Assembly: GCF_001022965.1 (NCBI RefSeq)
Contig: NZ_LECZ01000025.1
Span: 558,001 to 622,000 of the forward strand
Reading direction: 5' to 3'
Source: Enterobacter genomosp. O
GTDB taxonomy: Bacteria; Pseudomonadota; Gammaproteobacteria; Enterobacterales; Enterobacteriaceae
DNA: 64,000 nucleotides
A program made the position numbers and the translations under genes. Below are positions 37,634-48,992 of this stretch, piece by piece. The first letter of the stretch is position 1. Each line of letters opens with the position of its first letter. The notes under the pieces are model-generated. The model saw nothing but the letters and a program-made list of their open reading frames with translations. It did not search any database and was not told the DNA's origin.

Positions 37634-39286
37634 CTACTGCCAGCTCACCTCGCCTTTCGGCTCATACGCATTCACGTCAATCGGCGAATTCTGCTCGATG
37701 AACTGCTTCAGCACTTCCGCGTCGATAAAGCCGGTATTCACGTAGCCCGGTTTATTATCGATATGCGGATAGCCGTCACCGCCGGTGGCGTTAAAACTCA
37801 AGGTCGCCAGGCGGTACGTTTTAGCCGGGTCAACCGGTTCGCCTTTGATCTTCAGGTCGTTAAGCTTGCCGTCTTTCGCCACAAAGCTGACGTTGGCAAA
37901 CTGCGGGTAAGCCCCGGAATCCGGCTTCATCTGCGCCACGGCAGTCAGATAGTCAATGACCTCTTTCCCGCTCATGTCGGCATAGACCACCAGGTTACCG
38001 AACGGCTGCACCTTCAGGACGTCTTTATAGGTAATGTTTCCACCTTCGATAGAGTCACGAATGCCGCCGCCGCTCATTACGCCGAAGTCAGCCCCGGTGC
38101 GCGCCATTTGCGCCGCCAGCACCAGGTGGCCCATGTTGGTCTGCACGAAGCGAACCTTACTGCGGTCCCCTTCCAGACGCCCGTTCAGCGTGCCGATTTT
38201 CACGTCCAGCTGCGCCTTGCCTTTGTTCTGGAATGGCGTCAGCAGGGAGAGCATTTGCTGGTTTTCTGGAATCTCTGGGGTGTAAAGTACGCGCTCACTT
38301 TTCCCGTCAGGGTATGTAACCTTCTTCTTCAGGTTGACCGGAATGAGCTGGTAATGGACCAGCTTCATCTCACCGTTACGGAACTCGAAGTCCGCCCGGC
38401 CCACGTATTTGCCCCACTCGTGCGCCTGGACAATCCAGATACCGTTCTGACGGTCTGGCGCGCACGGCGTGCCCGGCACGTAGTCCACCTGCTTTTTGTT
38501 CTCCGAGGCCATACACACCGGATCTTGTGAGTGACCACCCACAATCATCGCCAGCGAGCCCGCAGGCAGGCTGCGCGCCATCTCCACGTCGCCGGGCGCG
38601 TTAGAGCCGTGCTCGCCGTTGTCGTAATGCCCCATGTGCGTGGTGGCAATTATCACGTCCGGCTTTTCGTTTTGCTGCAGCTCCTGAATCACCAGCTTCG
38701 CTTCGTCTGCCGGTTTGCGGAATTCGATATCGGTAAAGAACTCGGGGTTGCCAATTTTCGCCGTATCGTCGGTGGTTAAGCCAATGACCGCGATTTTCAG
38801 ATCCTGACGCTTAAACAGCGCCCACGGTTTAAACAGACGCTCGCCGGTGCTTTTCTGGTAAATATTGGCGGAGAGGAACGGGAATTTTGACCACTTCTCC
38901 TGCTGACGCAGCACGCTCAGTGGATTATCAAACTCATGGTTACCGACGGCCATCGCGTCGTAGCCAATCAGGTTCATGCCGCGAAAATCAGGTTCGGCGT
39001 CCTGTAGGTCGGATTCCGGCACGCCGGTATTGATATCGCCGCCCGACAGCAACAGCACGCTGCCGCCCTGGGCTGCCACCTCTTTGCGAATGCTATCCAC
39101 CAGCGTTTTTTGAGCCGACAGGCCATATTCGCCGTATTCACTGCGCCAGAAGTGACCGTGGTGATCGTTAGTATGCAGAATGGTGATTTTATAGGTTTTG
39201 TCTTTTTCATACGCCTGCGCGGGCAGGCTTACCAGGCCCCATGCGGCGATGAGCGCCAGCGCGACGCCCCGCTTCATTAACTTCAT
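37634..39286 (-). CDS. ushA: Periplasmic UDP-sugar hydrolase/5'-nucleotidase UshA
   Basis: The 550-aa precursor has a signal peptide (ending AQA). Metal ligands D41 and H43 (HTNDHHGHF) and the GNHEFDNPL motif with catalytic His-Asp are present. A C-terminal substrate-binding domain includes GGGIRDSIEGG and FNATGGDGYPHI. It degrades UDP-sugars and nucleotides in the periplasm. The ATG at 39286 restores the E. coli length; the frame extends 17 codons upstream without a ribosome site. Confidence 0.96.
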   Translation of the reverse strand: MKLMKRGVALALIAAWGLVSLPAQAYEKDKTYKITILHTNDHHGHFWRSEYGEYGLSAQKTLVDSIRKEVAAQGGSVLLLSGGDINTGVPESDLQDAEPDFRGMNLIGYDAMAVGNHEFDNPLSVLRQQEKWSKFPFLSANIYQKSTGERLFKPWALFKRQDLKIAVIGLTTDDTAKIGNPEFFTDIEFRKPADEAKLVIQELQQNEKPDVIIATTHMGHYDNGEHGSNAPGDVEMARSLPAGSLAMIVGGHSQDPVCMASENKKQVDYVPGTPCAPDRQNGIWIVQAHEWGKYVGRADFEFRNGEMKLVHYQLIPVNLKKKVTYPDGKSERVLYTPEIPENQQMLSLLTPFQNKGKAQLDVKIGTLNGRLEGDRSKVRFVQTNMGHLVLAAQMARTGADFGVMSGGGIRDSIEGGNITYKDVLKVQPFGNLVVYADMSGKEVIDYLTAVAQMKPDSGAYPQFANVSFVAKDGKLNDLKIKGEPVDPAKTYRLATLSFNATGGDGYPHIDNKPGYVNTGFIDAEVLKQFIEQNSPIDVNAYEPKGEVSWQ

Positions 39287-39455
39287 CTTCTCTCTCCCTG
39301 ACCAATAGACAAAGGCAAAAATTACAGTGACTAACAAGAATAGACAAATAAGTTTTCAGAATTGCGACTTTCTTCAAATGTCCCGGGCGGGTATGTTAGT
39401 CGGATAATAATTACACTCTGCATTTCTAATAACTAAAGACGTGGTAATTCTCTCT

Positions 39456-40676
39456 ATGGCAATCAGTGAATCAACCCAGCCCGTTCCGGGCGCGCCGGCG
39501 TCGCCGCCATCATCGCGCACCTCCTTTAAAGTATTAGGCGCAATCAGCCTTTCGCACCTGCTCAACGACATGATCCAGTCGTTGATTCTGGCCATTTATC
39601 CGCTGCTGCAGTCCGAGTTCTCCCTCACCTTCGTGCAGATCGGGATGATCACCCTGACCTTCCAGCTGGCCTCCTCGCTGCTGCAGCCGGTGGTAGGCTA
39701 CTGGACGGACAAATACCCGATGCCGTGGTCGCTGCCGATAGGCATGTGCTTTACCTTAAGCGGGCTGGTGCTGCTGGCCATGGCGGGGAGCTTTGAGGCC
39801 GTGCTGATTGCTGCCGCGCTGGTGGGCACCGGCTCGTCCGTTTTCCATCCGGAGTCTTCCCGCGTGGCGCGTATGGCCTCTGGCGGGCGTCACGGTCTGG
39901 CGCAGTCGCTCTTCCAGGTAGGCGGTAACTTCGGTAGCTCCCTGGGCCCGCTGCTGGCCGCGGTAATTATTGCCCCTTACGGCAAAGGCAACGTGGCATG
40001 GTTTGTCCTGGCGGCGCTGCTGGCCATTGTCGTGCTGGCGCAGATCAGCCGCTGGTATGCCGCTCAGCATCGGGTGAACAAAGGTAAACCCAAAGCGAAG
40101 GTTATCAATCCCCTTCCGCGCAATAAGGTTATCCTGGCGGTTTCCGTGCTGCTGGTGCTGATTTTCTCGAAATACTTCTATATGGCGAGCATCAGCAGCT
40201 ATTACACCTTTTACCTGATGCAAAAATTCGGATTATCGGTACAGAATGCCCAGATTCACCTGTTTGCCTTCCTGTTCGCCGTCGCGGCCGGCACGGTCAT
40301 TGGCGGGCCCGTAGGGGATAAGATTGGGCGTAAATATGTTATTTGGGGCTCTATCCTCGGCGTCGCGCCGTTTACCCTTATTTTGCCGTACGCCAGCCTT
40401 GAATGGACGGGAATTTTAACCGTGATTATTGGTTTTATCCTCGCATCCGCCTTTTCCGCCATTCTGGTCTATGCCCAAGAGTTGCTGCCTGGGCGTATCG
40501 GTATGGTTTCCGGGCTCTTTTTCGGCTTTGCCTTTGGCATGGGCGGGCTTGGTGCCGCGGTGTTAGGGATGGTTGCGGATCACACGAGCATCTTCCTGGT
40601 TTATAAAATCTGCGCTTTCCTGCCACTTCTTGGGATGTTGACCATATTCTTGCCTGATAACCGCCACAAAGCGTAA
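39456..40676 (+). CDS. fsr: Fosmidomycin efflux protein Fsr (MFS)
   Basis: This 406-aa major facilitator has twelve hydrophobic segments, the MFS motif GYWTDKYPMPWSLP in the first inner loop, and GDKIGRKYV in the second half. In E. coli its overexpression gives fosmidomycin resistance; its natural substrate is uncertain. The ATG at 39456 matches the E. coli start (MAISE). An 11-bp hairpin follows. Confidence 0.93.
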   Translation: MAISESTQPVPGAPASPPSSRTSFKVLGAISLSHLLNDMIQSLILAIYPLLQSEFSLTFVQIGMITLTFQLASSLLQPVVGYWTDKYPMPWSLPIGMCFTLSGLVLLAMAGSFEAVLIAAALVGTGSSVFHPESSRVARMASGGRHGLAQSLFQVGGNFGSSLGPLLAAVIIAPYGKGNVAWFVLAALLAIVVLAQISRWYAAQHRVNKGKPKAKVINPLPRNKVILAVSVLLVLIFSKYFYMASISSYYTFYLMQKFGLSVQNAQIHLFAFLFAVAAGTVIGGPVGDKIGRKYVIWGSILGVAPFTLILPYASLEWTGILTVIIGFILASAFSAILVYAQELLPGRIGMVSGLFFGFAFGMGGLGAAVLGMVADHTSIFLVYKICAFLPLLGMLTIFLPDNRHKA

Positions 40677-40682
40677 ATAACC

Positions 40683-40709
40683 GGTAGCCAAAGTTTAACT
40701 TTGGCTACC
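40683..40709 (+). terminator. Hairpin downstream of fsr
   Basis: GGTAGCCAAAG and CTTTGGCTACC pair perfectly around TTTAA, right after the fsr stop. No T-run follows, so it may be a weak or bidirectional terminator. Confidence 0.6.
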
Positions 40710-40906
40710 TGATACCCTGATGCCATAAGGGTTTCTTCTTCATCTCCTCCCTGAATTTATCAAAATGCGCTTTTTTGGGCGCATATTGCTGTTTTATTCA
40801 AAATTCAACAATTATTCATAAACACAAGAGTAAAAATTGTCATAAACTATTACTCGGTTTTTTGGTTTTTCACCAAAAAGGAACACCCACAACGAAAGGA
40901 GACGGA

Positions 40907-42583
40907 ATGCACCACGCCACACCGCTTATCACCACCATTGTTGGTGGACTTGTGCTCGCTTTTATCCTCGGCATGATTGCTAATAAATTGCGTATTTCTC
41001 CTCTTGTCGGCTATCTGTTAGCGGGCGTACTGGCGGGACCGTTTACGCCAGGCTTCGTTGCGGATACCAAACTGGCCCCTGAGCTGGCGGAATTGGGCGT
41101 GATTCTGCTGATGTTTGGCGTCGGCCTGCATTTTTCCCTGAAGGATTTGATGGCGGTAAAGTCGATTGCCATACCCGGAGCGATCGCCCAGATAGGGGTG
41201 GCGACGCTGCTGGGGATGGCGCTTTCGGCCTTACTGGGCTGGTCGTTAATGACCGGTATCGTATTTGGGCTGTGTCTCTCAACCGCCAGTACCGTGGTGC
41301 TGCTGCGTGCGCTTGAAGAGAGACAGCTGATAGACAGCCAGCGCGGGCAAATCGCGATAGGCTGGCTAATTGTTGAAGACCTGGTCATGGTGCTGACGCT
41401 GGTGCTGCTGCCTGCCGTCGCCGGCATGATGGAAAAAGACAATGTCGGCTTCGCTTCGCTGGCGCTGGATATGAGCATCACCATCGGGAAAGTGGTGGCG
41501 TTTATCGCCATCATGATGCTGGTGGGCCGCCGTCTGGTACCGTGGATCATGTCCCGCAGCGCGGCGACCGGCTCACGCGAGCTGTTTACCCTCTCCGTGC
41601 TGGCGCTGGCGCTGGGTATCGCGTTTGGTGCCGTTGAGCTGTTTGACGTCTCCTTTGCCCTGGGCGCGTTCTTCGCCGGGATGGTGCTGAACGAATCAGA
41701 GCTGAGCCACCGCGCGGCGCACGACACCCTGCCGCTGCGCGACGCCTTTGCCGTGCTGTTCTTCGTCTCCGTCGGAATGCTGTTTGATCCGATGGTTCTG
41801 ATTCACCAGCCGCTGGCCGTGCTGGGCACGCTGGCAATCATTATCTTTGGTAAGTCGCTCGCCGCCTTCTTCCTGGTGCGAATGTTCGGTCACTCCCCAC
41901 GTACGGCGTTGACCATCGCCGCCAGCCTGGCGCAGATTGGCGAGTTCGCCTTTATTCTGGCAGGTCTGGGTATGGCCCTGAACCTGCTGCCGCAGGCCGG
42001 GCAAAACCTGGTGCTGGCGGGCGCGATCCTGTCGATTATGCTGAACCCGGTGCTATTTGCCCTGCTGGAAAAATACCTCGATAAAACCGAAACGCTGGAA
42101 GAGCAGACCCTGGAAGAGGCCATCGAAGAAGAGAAGCAGATCCCGGTGGATATTTGCAACCACGCCCTGCTGGTCGGCTTTGGCCGCGTGGGCAGCCTCC
42201 TCGGCGAGAAGCTGATGGCGCAGGGCATTCCGCTGGTGGTGATTGAAACGTCGCGCTCCCGCGTCGACGAGCTGCGCGAGCGCGGCATTCGGGCGGTGCT
42301 GGGCAACGCGGCGAACGAAGAGATCATGAACCTGGCGCATCTGGACTGCGCCCGCTGGCTGCTGCTGACCATACCAAACGGCTATGAAGCGGGTGAGATT
42401 GTGGCCTCCGCGCGCGAGAAGTGCCCAACGATTGAGATTATCGCCCGGGCGCATTATGACGACGAGGTGGAATATATCACCGAGCGCGGTGCGAATAAGG
42501 TAGTGATGGGCGAGCGTGAGATTGCGAACACGATGCTGACGCTGCTGGAGAATCCGCCGGTTGAAGAAGGGGTGACGGGCTAG
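40907..42583 (+). CDS. ybaL: CPA2-family cation:proton antiporter YbaL
   Basis: The 558-aa protein has about 12 membrane segments (residues 1-390) and a TrkA-N nucleotide-binding domain (NHALLVGFGRVGSLLGEKL) that likely gates the antiporter. It resembles the KefB/RosB group. AAAGGAGACGGA precedes the ATG at 40907, which gives the E. coli length. It converges with gsk, and a double REP-like repeat separates the two genes. Confidence 0.93.
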   Translation: MHHATPLITTIVGGLVLAFILGMIANKLRISPLVGYLLAGVLAGPFTPGFVADTKLAPELAELGVILLMFGVGLHFSLKDLMAVKSIAIPGAIAQIGVATLLGMALSALLGWSLMTGIVFGLCLSTASTVVLLRALEERQLIDSQRGQIAIGWLIVEDLVMVLTLVLLPAVAGMMEKDNVGFASLALDMSITIGKVVAFIAIMMLVGRRLVPWIMSRSAATGSRELFTLSVLALALGIAFGAVELFDVSFALGAFFAGMVLNESELSHRAAHDTLPLRDAFAVLFFVSVGMLFDPMVLIHQPLAVLGTLAIIIFGKSLAAFFLVRMFGHSPRTALTIAASLAQIGEFAFILAGLGMALNLLPQAGQNLVLAGAILSIMLNPVLFALLEKYLDKTETLEEQTLEEAIEEEKQIPVDICNHALLVGFGRVGSLLGEKLMAQGIPLVVIETSRSRVDELRERGIRAVLGNAANEEIMNLAHLDCARWLLLTIPNGYEAGEIVASAREKCPTIEIIARAHYDDEVEYITERGANKVVMGEREIANTMLTLLENPPVEEGVTG

Positions 42584-42598
42584 CTTGTGCGGTCTGGT

Positions 42599-42680
42599 CC
42601 CCTCACCCCAGCCCTCTCCCCATAGGGGAGAGGGTGTTCGAGTTCCCTCTCCCCTATGGGGAGAGGGTTAGGGTGAGGGG
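42599..42680. repeat. Double REP-like repeat between ybaL and gsk
   Basis: Two opposed copies of the CCCTCACCCCAGCCCTCTCCC family face each other, with GTGTTCGAGTT between. The outer arms CCCCTCACCC and GGGTGAGGGG are complementary, so a long hairpin can form. Confidence 0.85.
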
Positions 42681-42687
42681 TTTTCTT

Positions 42688-43992
42688 TTACCGATCCCAG
42701 TACGCCTCTTCGAGGCTGTCTTCCCGTTCCGGCAGGCCACGCGTTAAGCGCGGTGAGTGCTGGTTCAGCACCTGGTAGCTTACGCGGTTCGCGTATTTGC
42801 ATACCTGCGCCAGCGACGAATAGGTCAGCCAGCTGAACTTGTGCTTGCTGGAGTTCGGTACGTTGGTTTTGTGGTAGGCATTGGCGGTAATGTCGTGCAG
42901 CAGCGCGGCCAGCGCGCCGTCGCCCGCGCCGTTGGTGTTCATGATCTTCTCCGGTCCGCCCATGTATGGCGCGATGTGAGAGTAGATCCGCAGCGGGTTG
43001 ATGCAATCCTGATGGCGCATACCGCGGCTGAACTCGTACTGGTTGAACTCGGCAATCGCGCCAGGCAGCAGCGGGTGCTGAGTTTTGCGTTTGCTCTCTT
43101 CTTCCGTAAAGCCTGCCATATACAGACCGACAGGGCCGGCGGTGCAGAGCACCAGATCCACCCAGTCCAGCGCTTTATCTGACGCCAGCAGCGGATCGCT
43201 CTCACCGGTCAGCGCTTCCGCCTCTTCTTCATTCATTGCCAGAATGGAGACGTGCTCTTTCAGGAAGGCCTGCCACCACTCTGGGTTATCGGCAATCACG
43301 AATTTGGTGCCCAGCGTCAGAACGACGGGCACGTTGTATTTCTTCGCGTACTCAATCGCCTTCATGGTTGCGTCCGGCATTGGCTCGCCCGGCTTGCAGC
43401 GCACCAGGTACGAGGTCAGTACCAGCGCCGAGGCGCCTGCGATCACCTCTTCCGGAATACTCTCGGCACGCAGCTTGTTCATATGCCCCGGGCTGATGGC
43501 AAAGGTGCGCTCGCCGGACTCTCCGATAAGCGTAAAGCAGCGGCCAATAGGCCCGTCGACGCCCTGAAGGTAGTTCAGATCGGTGCGGCTGGAGGTGTTA
43601 CACAAATAGCGGTAGGCGTAGCCGCCAATCTCAATATTGCTGCACATCACGCCGAGCAGAACCGAGCGGTCGTCGGCCAGCACGGAGTAGTTGTGCATAG
43701 TATTGCCGATGGTGCCACCGGCGAACTGATGGGTGATCAGATTTTCACGCACCAGCTCCTGATAGAGCGCTTCGGCAACGTCGTCTTCGATCACCAGAGA
43801 GTGCCCGGCGCTCAGACCGTAACGGGCGACAAACGCATCATCCACTTTCGCTTCAATGTCCACCAGCGTCTGATCGATACCGACGACCCATGCCGCGCTG
43901 GTTTCATTTTCTGGCTGAATTTGCTGCAGGAGCGGATCGCGGGCATCAACGGGGAAGTAGTGTTTAGATTTACGTTTACCGGGAAATTTCAT
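42688..43992 (-). CDS. gsk: Inosine-guanosine kinase
   Basis: The 434-aa PfkB-family kinase phosphorylates inosine and guanosine for purine salvage. It has the family signature GGTIGNTMHNYSVL and the catalytic NTNGAGDGALAALLHD. The ATG at 43992 (MKFPGKRKSKHYFP) matches E. coli; an upstream in-frame ATG lacks support. In E. coli aes lies between gsk and hemH; it is absent here. Confidence 0.96.
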   Translation of the reverse strand: MKFPGKRKSKHYFPVDARDPLLQQIQPENETSAAWVVGIDQTLVDIEAKVDDAFVARYGLSAGHSLVIEDDVAEALYQELVRENLITHQFAGGTIGNTMHNYSVLADDRSVLLGVMCSNIEIGGYAYRYLCNTSSRTDLNYLQGVDGPIGRCFTLIGESGERTFAISPGHMNKLRAESIPEEVIAGASALVLTSYLVRCKPGEPMPDATMKAIEYAKKYNVPVVLTLGTKFVIADNPEWWQAFLKEHVSILAMNEEEAEALTGESDPLLASDKALDWVDLVLCTAGPVGLYMAGFTEEESKRKTQHPLLPGAIAEFNQYEFSRGMRHQDCINPLRIYSHIAPYMGGPEKIMNTNGAGDGALAALLHDITANAYHKTNVPNSSKHKFSWLTYSSLAQVCKYANRVSYQVLNQHSPRLTRGLPEREDSLEEAYWDR

Positions 43993-44054
43993 GGTCTGAA
44001 CTGTGCAAAGAATAGAGGCCGGGAATGGTAGCACAAACCCGGCCCGCAGTGCGA

Positions 44055-45017
44055 TCAGCGGCTGTTTGTCACCAGCGAGACCATCATGTCGATATGCTCA
44101 GGCGAGTCGTTAAGTGCCGGAATGTACTCGTACTTCTCACCGCCAGCCTCAAGGAAAAATTCCCGGTTTTGCACCGCGATCTCCTCCAGCGTTTCCAGAC
44201 AGTCTGCCGAGAAGCCCGGCGACATCACCTGAATGTGCTTCACGCCCTTCTCTCCCAGCATTTTAAGGGTTTCATCGGTGTACGGCGTCAGCCACGGCTC
44301 GCGACCGAAGCGCGACTGGAAGGTCATCATCACCTTCTCCGGCGGCAGGCCGAGGGCAGAAACCAGCTCGCGGGTGGTATCGCGGCAGCGCTGCGGGTAA
44401 TCATCCCCTTCGTTGGCGAAACGCTGCGGGATCCCATGGTAGGAGAGCAGCAGCAGATCCGGCTCGCCGTGCTTTTCAAACGACGCGCGCGCGCTGTTGG
44501 CAAGCGCCTTGATGTAGAGGTCGTTATCCGCGTAATCGCGAATAAAGGTCACGCCCGGTATACGGCGGCGGGTCGCCAGAATGCGCGCCAGTTCATCCCA
44601 GACGGCAGCCACCGTCGAGCACGAGTACTGCGGATAGAGCGCCAGCACGACGATGTGGTCCACGCCCTGCGCCAGCAGGGATTCCACCGCGCTTTCGAGG
44701 GACGGTTTTCCGTAGCTCATACCAAGCGCGACGGGCATATCCGGCAGGCGGGCAGCCAGCGCCTTTTCCTGGCGACGGCTGTAGACCATCAGCGGAGAGC
44801 CCTCTTCCATCCAGACGGACTGATAGAGTTTGGCGACGCGCGGAGAACGGATCGGCAGAATGACGCCACGCAGCAGCGGCCACCACAGCAGTCGCGGAAA
44901 ATCCACGACGCGCGTGTCGCTTAAAAATTGTCGCAGGTAGCGTTTTACCGCGTCTGATGTAGGTGCTTCTGGAGTGCCCAGATTGGCAAGCAGGATGCCG
45001 GTTTTCGCCTGACTCAT
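44055..45017 (-). CDS. hemH: Ferrochelatase
   Basis: The 320-aa enzyme inserts Fe(II) into protoporphyrin IX, the last step of haem synthesis. [12 protein letters not shown], the catalytic histidine in [11 protein letters not shown], and [16 protein letters not shown] are conserved. It has no membrane segment and is peripheral. It follows adk (same strand, 124 bp apart), as in E. coli. Confidence 0.97.
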   Translation of the reverse strand: MSQAKTGILLANLGTPEAPTSDAVKRYLRQFLSDTRVVDFPRLLWWPLLRGVILPIRSPRVAKLYQSVWMEEGSPLMVYSRRQEKALAARLPDMPVALGMSYGKPSLESAVESLLAQGVDHIVVLALYPQYSCSTVAAVWDELARILATRRRIPGVTFIRDYADNDLYIKALANSARASFEKHGEPDLLLLSYHGIPQRFANEGDDYPQRCRDTTRELVSALGLPPEKVMMTFQSRFGREPWLTPYTDETLKMLGEKGVKHIQVMSPGFSADCLETLEEIAVQNREFFLEAGGEKYEYIPALNDSPEHIDMMVSLVTNSR

Positions 45018-45108
45018 TCACGCCTCTTAACCATTTGAATGGTTGTCAATTGTAGCGGAAATGCGTTTAAACGGAACCCATTGCTGTAATAGGTAAGATG
45101 AGAATATT

Positions 45109-45132
45109 TCTCACCCGGGGGCCCGGGTGAGA
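45109..45132 (-). terminator. adk terminator hairpin
   Basis: TCTCACCCGGG and CCCGGGTGAGA form a perfect 11-bp stem with a 2-nt loop, 10 bp past the adk stop on the minus strand. The tail is AAATATT, so the U-tract is weak. Confidence 0.7.
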
Positions 45133-45141
45133 GGCGCGCGA

Positions 45142-45819
<678 letters not shown>

Positions 45820-45922
45820 TCAAAAGCGCTAAACAATACCACCAGAACGGGTGCGGCTCAAGGAAGGCGGGAGGGCTGAAACGGTTAACGGGGGGAGATT
45901 ATTTGGGTTAGTGCGATTGATT

Positions 45923-46004
45923 CCCCCTCACCCTAACCCTCTCCCCAAAGGGGAGAGGGAACTTGAACACCCTCTCCCCTTTGGGGAGAGGGCAGGGTGA
46001 GGGG
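45923..46004. repeat. Double REP-like repeat between htpG and adk
   Basis: CCCCCTCACCCTAACCCTCTCCCC-AAA-GGGGAGAGGG is followed by its inverse after AACTTGAACA. It is the same family as 42599-42680 and lies 12 bp after the htpG stop. It is about 137 bp upstream of adk. Confidence 0.85.
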
Positions 46005-46015
46005 TAGGTGTTTAA

Positions 46016-47890
46016 TTACGCCAGCAGCAGCGCATTCACACGTTTAATGAAGAGGTTAGGATCTTCCAGCGTGCCGCGTTCGGCCAGCAGAGACTGGTCC
46101 AGCAGCAGCTCAACCCACTCGGCAAAGCGGGCTTCGTCCTGGGTATCCGCCGCGCGTTTCACCAGAGGATGATCCGGGTTCAGCTCAAAGATATATTTCA
46201 CTTCCGGCACCGCCTGGCCCGCAGCAGCGAACAGTTTCGCCATCTGGGTGCTCATTTCATCGGCATCGGTGGTGACAATGGCCGGGGTGTCGGTCAGACG
46301 ATGGGTGAAACGCACTTCCTTCACGCGCTCGCCCAGCAGCGTTTTCACGCGCTCAATGAATGGCTCCAGCGCCTTCTCGGCTTCTTTCGCGCTTTCGTCC
46401 ACTTCATCCGCCAGCTTGTCGATGGACTCGTCCGCTTTAGCAACTGACTGGAACGCCTTACCGTCGAACTCGGTCAGGTAGTTCATCATCCACTCGTCGA
46501 TGCGGTCAGAAAGCAGCAGCACTTCGATGCCTTTCTTGCGCAACAGCTCGAGGTGCGGGCTGCTCTTAGCCGCCGCGTAGCTGTCGGCGGTGATGTAGTA
46601 GATCTTCTCCTGCCCTTCCTTCATGCGCGAGACGTACTCTTCCAGCGACACGGTCTGCGCGGAGGAGTCGGTGTGCGTAGAGGCAAAGCGCAGCAGTTTG
46701 GCGATCGTTTCAACGTTCGCGGTGTCTTCAGCCGGGCCTTCTTTCAGCACCAGGCCGAACTGTTTCCAGAAGGTCTGATATTTTTCCGCATCGTCTTTCG
46801 CCAGTTTTTCCAGCATCTGCAGCGCACGTTTGGTCAGGGCGTTGCGCAAGTTACGGGTGACGGTGCTGTCCTGCAGAATTTCGCGGGAGACGTTCAGCGG
46901 CAGATCGTTGGAATCTATCAGACCGCGCACAAAGCGCAGGTAGTTCGGCATGAACTGCTCGGCGTCGTCCATGATGAAGACGCGCTGCACGTACAGCTTC
47001 AGGCCGTGCTTATGATCGCGGTTCCACATGTCCCACGGTGCCTGTGCCGGAATGTACAGCAGGCTGGTGTACTCCTGCTTACCTTCGACACGGTTGTGGC
47101 TCCAGGTCAGCGGGTCGGTAAAGTCGTGGGCGATGTGCTTGTAGAATTCGTTGTACTCGTCGTCTTTGATCTCAGACTTGTTGCGCGTCCACAGCGCCTG
47201 CGCCTTATTAATTTTCTCCCAGGAGACCACGGTTTCACCGTCTTTCTCTTCCTGTTTTTCAATCTCTACCGGCAGCGCGATATGGTCGGAATACTTGCTG
47301 ATGATGGAGCGTACGCGCCAGTCGTTCAGGAAATCATCTTCCCCTTCACGCAGGTGCAGGGTGATTTCGGTACCGCGATCCGCTTTGGTGATGTCATCAA
47401 CGGTGTATTCACCTTCACCTTTAGACTCCCACAGCACGCCGTTCTCGGCGCTGTCGCCCGCGGCGCGGGTGCGCACGGTGACTTTATCCGCCACGATGAA
47501 CGCCGAATAGAAACCGACGCCGAACTGACCGATCAGCTGGCTGTCTTTCGCCTGGTCAGAGCCCATGGACTCAAGGAACGCTTTGGTGCCGGATTTCGCG
47601 ATGGTCCCGAGGTGGTCGATCACCTCGTCGCGGTTCATCCCAATGCCGTTATCGGCGATGGTCAGGGTGCGGTTCTCTTTATTAAACGAGACGCGCACGC
47701 GCAGCTCACCGTCGCCTTCGTACAGATCCGGGTTGGACAGCGCGCGGAAGCGCAGCTTGTCCGCCGCATCCGAGGCGTTGGAAATCAGCTCGCGCAGGAA
47801 AATTTCTTTGTTGGAATACAGGGAATGGATCATCAGGTGCAGAAGCTGTTTTACTTCTGACTGGAAACCACGGGTTTCTTGTCCTTTCAT
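46016..47890 (-). CDS. htpG: Molecular chaperone HtpG (Hsp90)
   Basis: This 624-aa chaperone has the ATPase motifs [20 protein letters not shown] and [11 protein letters not shown], a middle domain and the dimerisation tail. It remodels client proteins with DnaK. In E. coli it is a heat-shock gene; the sigma-32 -10 candidate CCCCATTA lies in the 5' region (47916-47923). Confidence 0.98.
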   Translation of the reverse strand: MKGQETRGFQSEVKQLLHLMIHSLYSNKEIFLRELISNASDAADKLRFRALSNPDLYEGDGELRVRVSFNKENRTLTIADNGIGMNRDEVIDHLGTIAKSGTKAFLESMGSDQAKDSQLIGQFGVGFYSAFIVADKVTVRTRAAGDSAENGVLWESKGEGEYTVDDITKADRGTEITLHLREGEDDFLNDWRVRSIISKYSDHIALPVEIEKQEEKDGETVVSWEKINKAQALWTRNKSEIKDDEYNEFYKHIAHDFTDPLTWSHNRVEGKQEYTSLLYIPAQAPWDMWNRDHKHGLKLYVQRVFIMDDAEQFMPNYLRFVRGLIDSNDLPLNVSREILQDSTVTRNLRNALTKRALQMLEKLAKDDAEKYQTFWKQFGLVLKEGPAEDTANVETIAKLLRFASTHTDSSAQTVSLEEYVSRMKEGQEKIYYITADSYAAAKSSPHLELLRKKGIEVLLLSDRIDEWMMNYLTEFDGKAFQSVAKADESIDKLADEVDESAKEAEKALEPFIERVKTLLGERVKEVRFTHRLTDTPAIVTTDADEMSTQMAKLFAAAGQAVPEVKYIFELNPDHPLVKRAADTQDEARFAEWVELLLDQSLLAERGTLEDPNLFIKRVNALLLA

Positions 47891-47915
47891 CTATGTCGAC
47901 CTCAACAATGCCATT

Positions 47916-47923
47916 TAATGGGG
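47916..47923 (-). promoter_or_regulatory. Candidate sigma-32 -10 element of htpG
   Basis: The minus strand reads CCCCATTA, close to the heat-shock -10 consensus CCCCATnT. A -35 of about CACTCAACG lies some 14 bp upstream but is a weak match. Prediction only. Confidence 0.45.
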
Positions 47924-48000
47924 TTGTAAAACGTTGAGTGAGAGATGGGGATAAGGGAGGAAAATTTCAAGCGGAGGCCGCGCGTGCAGCCTCCGTTTGG

Positions 48001-48605
48001 TCAGAAAATAATCTTGTGACGTCCGGCCAGAGAGTGGGACAGCGTGGTGCCGTCCACCATCTCCAGCTCGCCGCCCACCGGCACGCCGTGGGCGATGCGG
48101 CTGGCATCAACGCCGTACTGCGAGCACAGCTCGGCGATGTAGTTGGCGGTTGCCTCCCCTTCCACCGTGGGGTTGGTGGCGAGGATCACCTCTTTGATCG
48201 TTTCGGACTCAAGACGCTGTTCAAGGCGGTCGAGACCGATATCGTCCGGGCCAATACCGTCCAGCGGGGAGAGATGCCCCATCAGCACGAAGTAGCGACC
48301 AGAAAACTGCCCGGTTTGTTCGATGGCGTAGATGTCCGCCGGACTCTCCACCACGCAAATCTGACCGTTTTCCTGGCGACGCGGGTTCGTACAGATGTTA
48401 CACACGTCCTGCTCGGTAAAGGTGCGGCAATCCGCACAATGACCAATTTCTGACATGGCGCGGGTCAGAGCCTGCGCCAGGCGCATCCCGCCGCTGCGGT
48501 CGCGCTGCAAAAGCGTGAACGCCATGCGCTGCGCCGACTTCGGGCCAACGCCCGGCAGGCAGCGCAGTGCTTCCATTAACTGCGTGAGCAGCGGACTGGT
48601 TTGCA

Positions 48606-48606
<1 letters not shown>
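48001..48606 (-). CDS. recR: Recombination mediator RecR
   Basis: The 201-aa protein has an N-terminal helix-hairpin region ([14 protein letters not shown]), a C4 zinc finger ([16 protein letters not shown]) and a Toprim domain with [14 protein letters not shown]. With RecFO it loads RecA on gaps. It overlaps ybaB by one base (TGATG), so translation is coupled. Confidence 0.97.
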
Positions 48607-48980
<374 letters not shown>

Positions 48981-48992
48981 TCAGACTCACGA

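Noticed and set aside
46553..47860. 435-aa plus-strand ORF antisense to htpG
   Set aside because: Long only because the GC-rich opposite strand lacks stops; htpG is complete and unmistakable.
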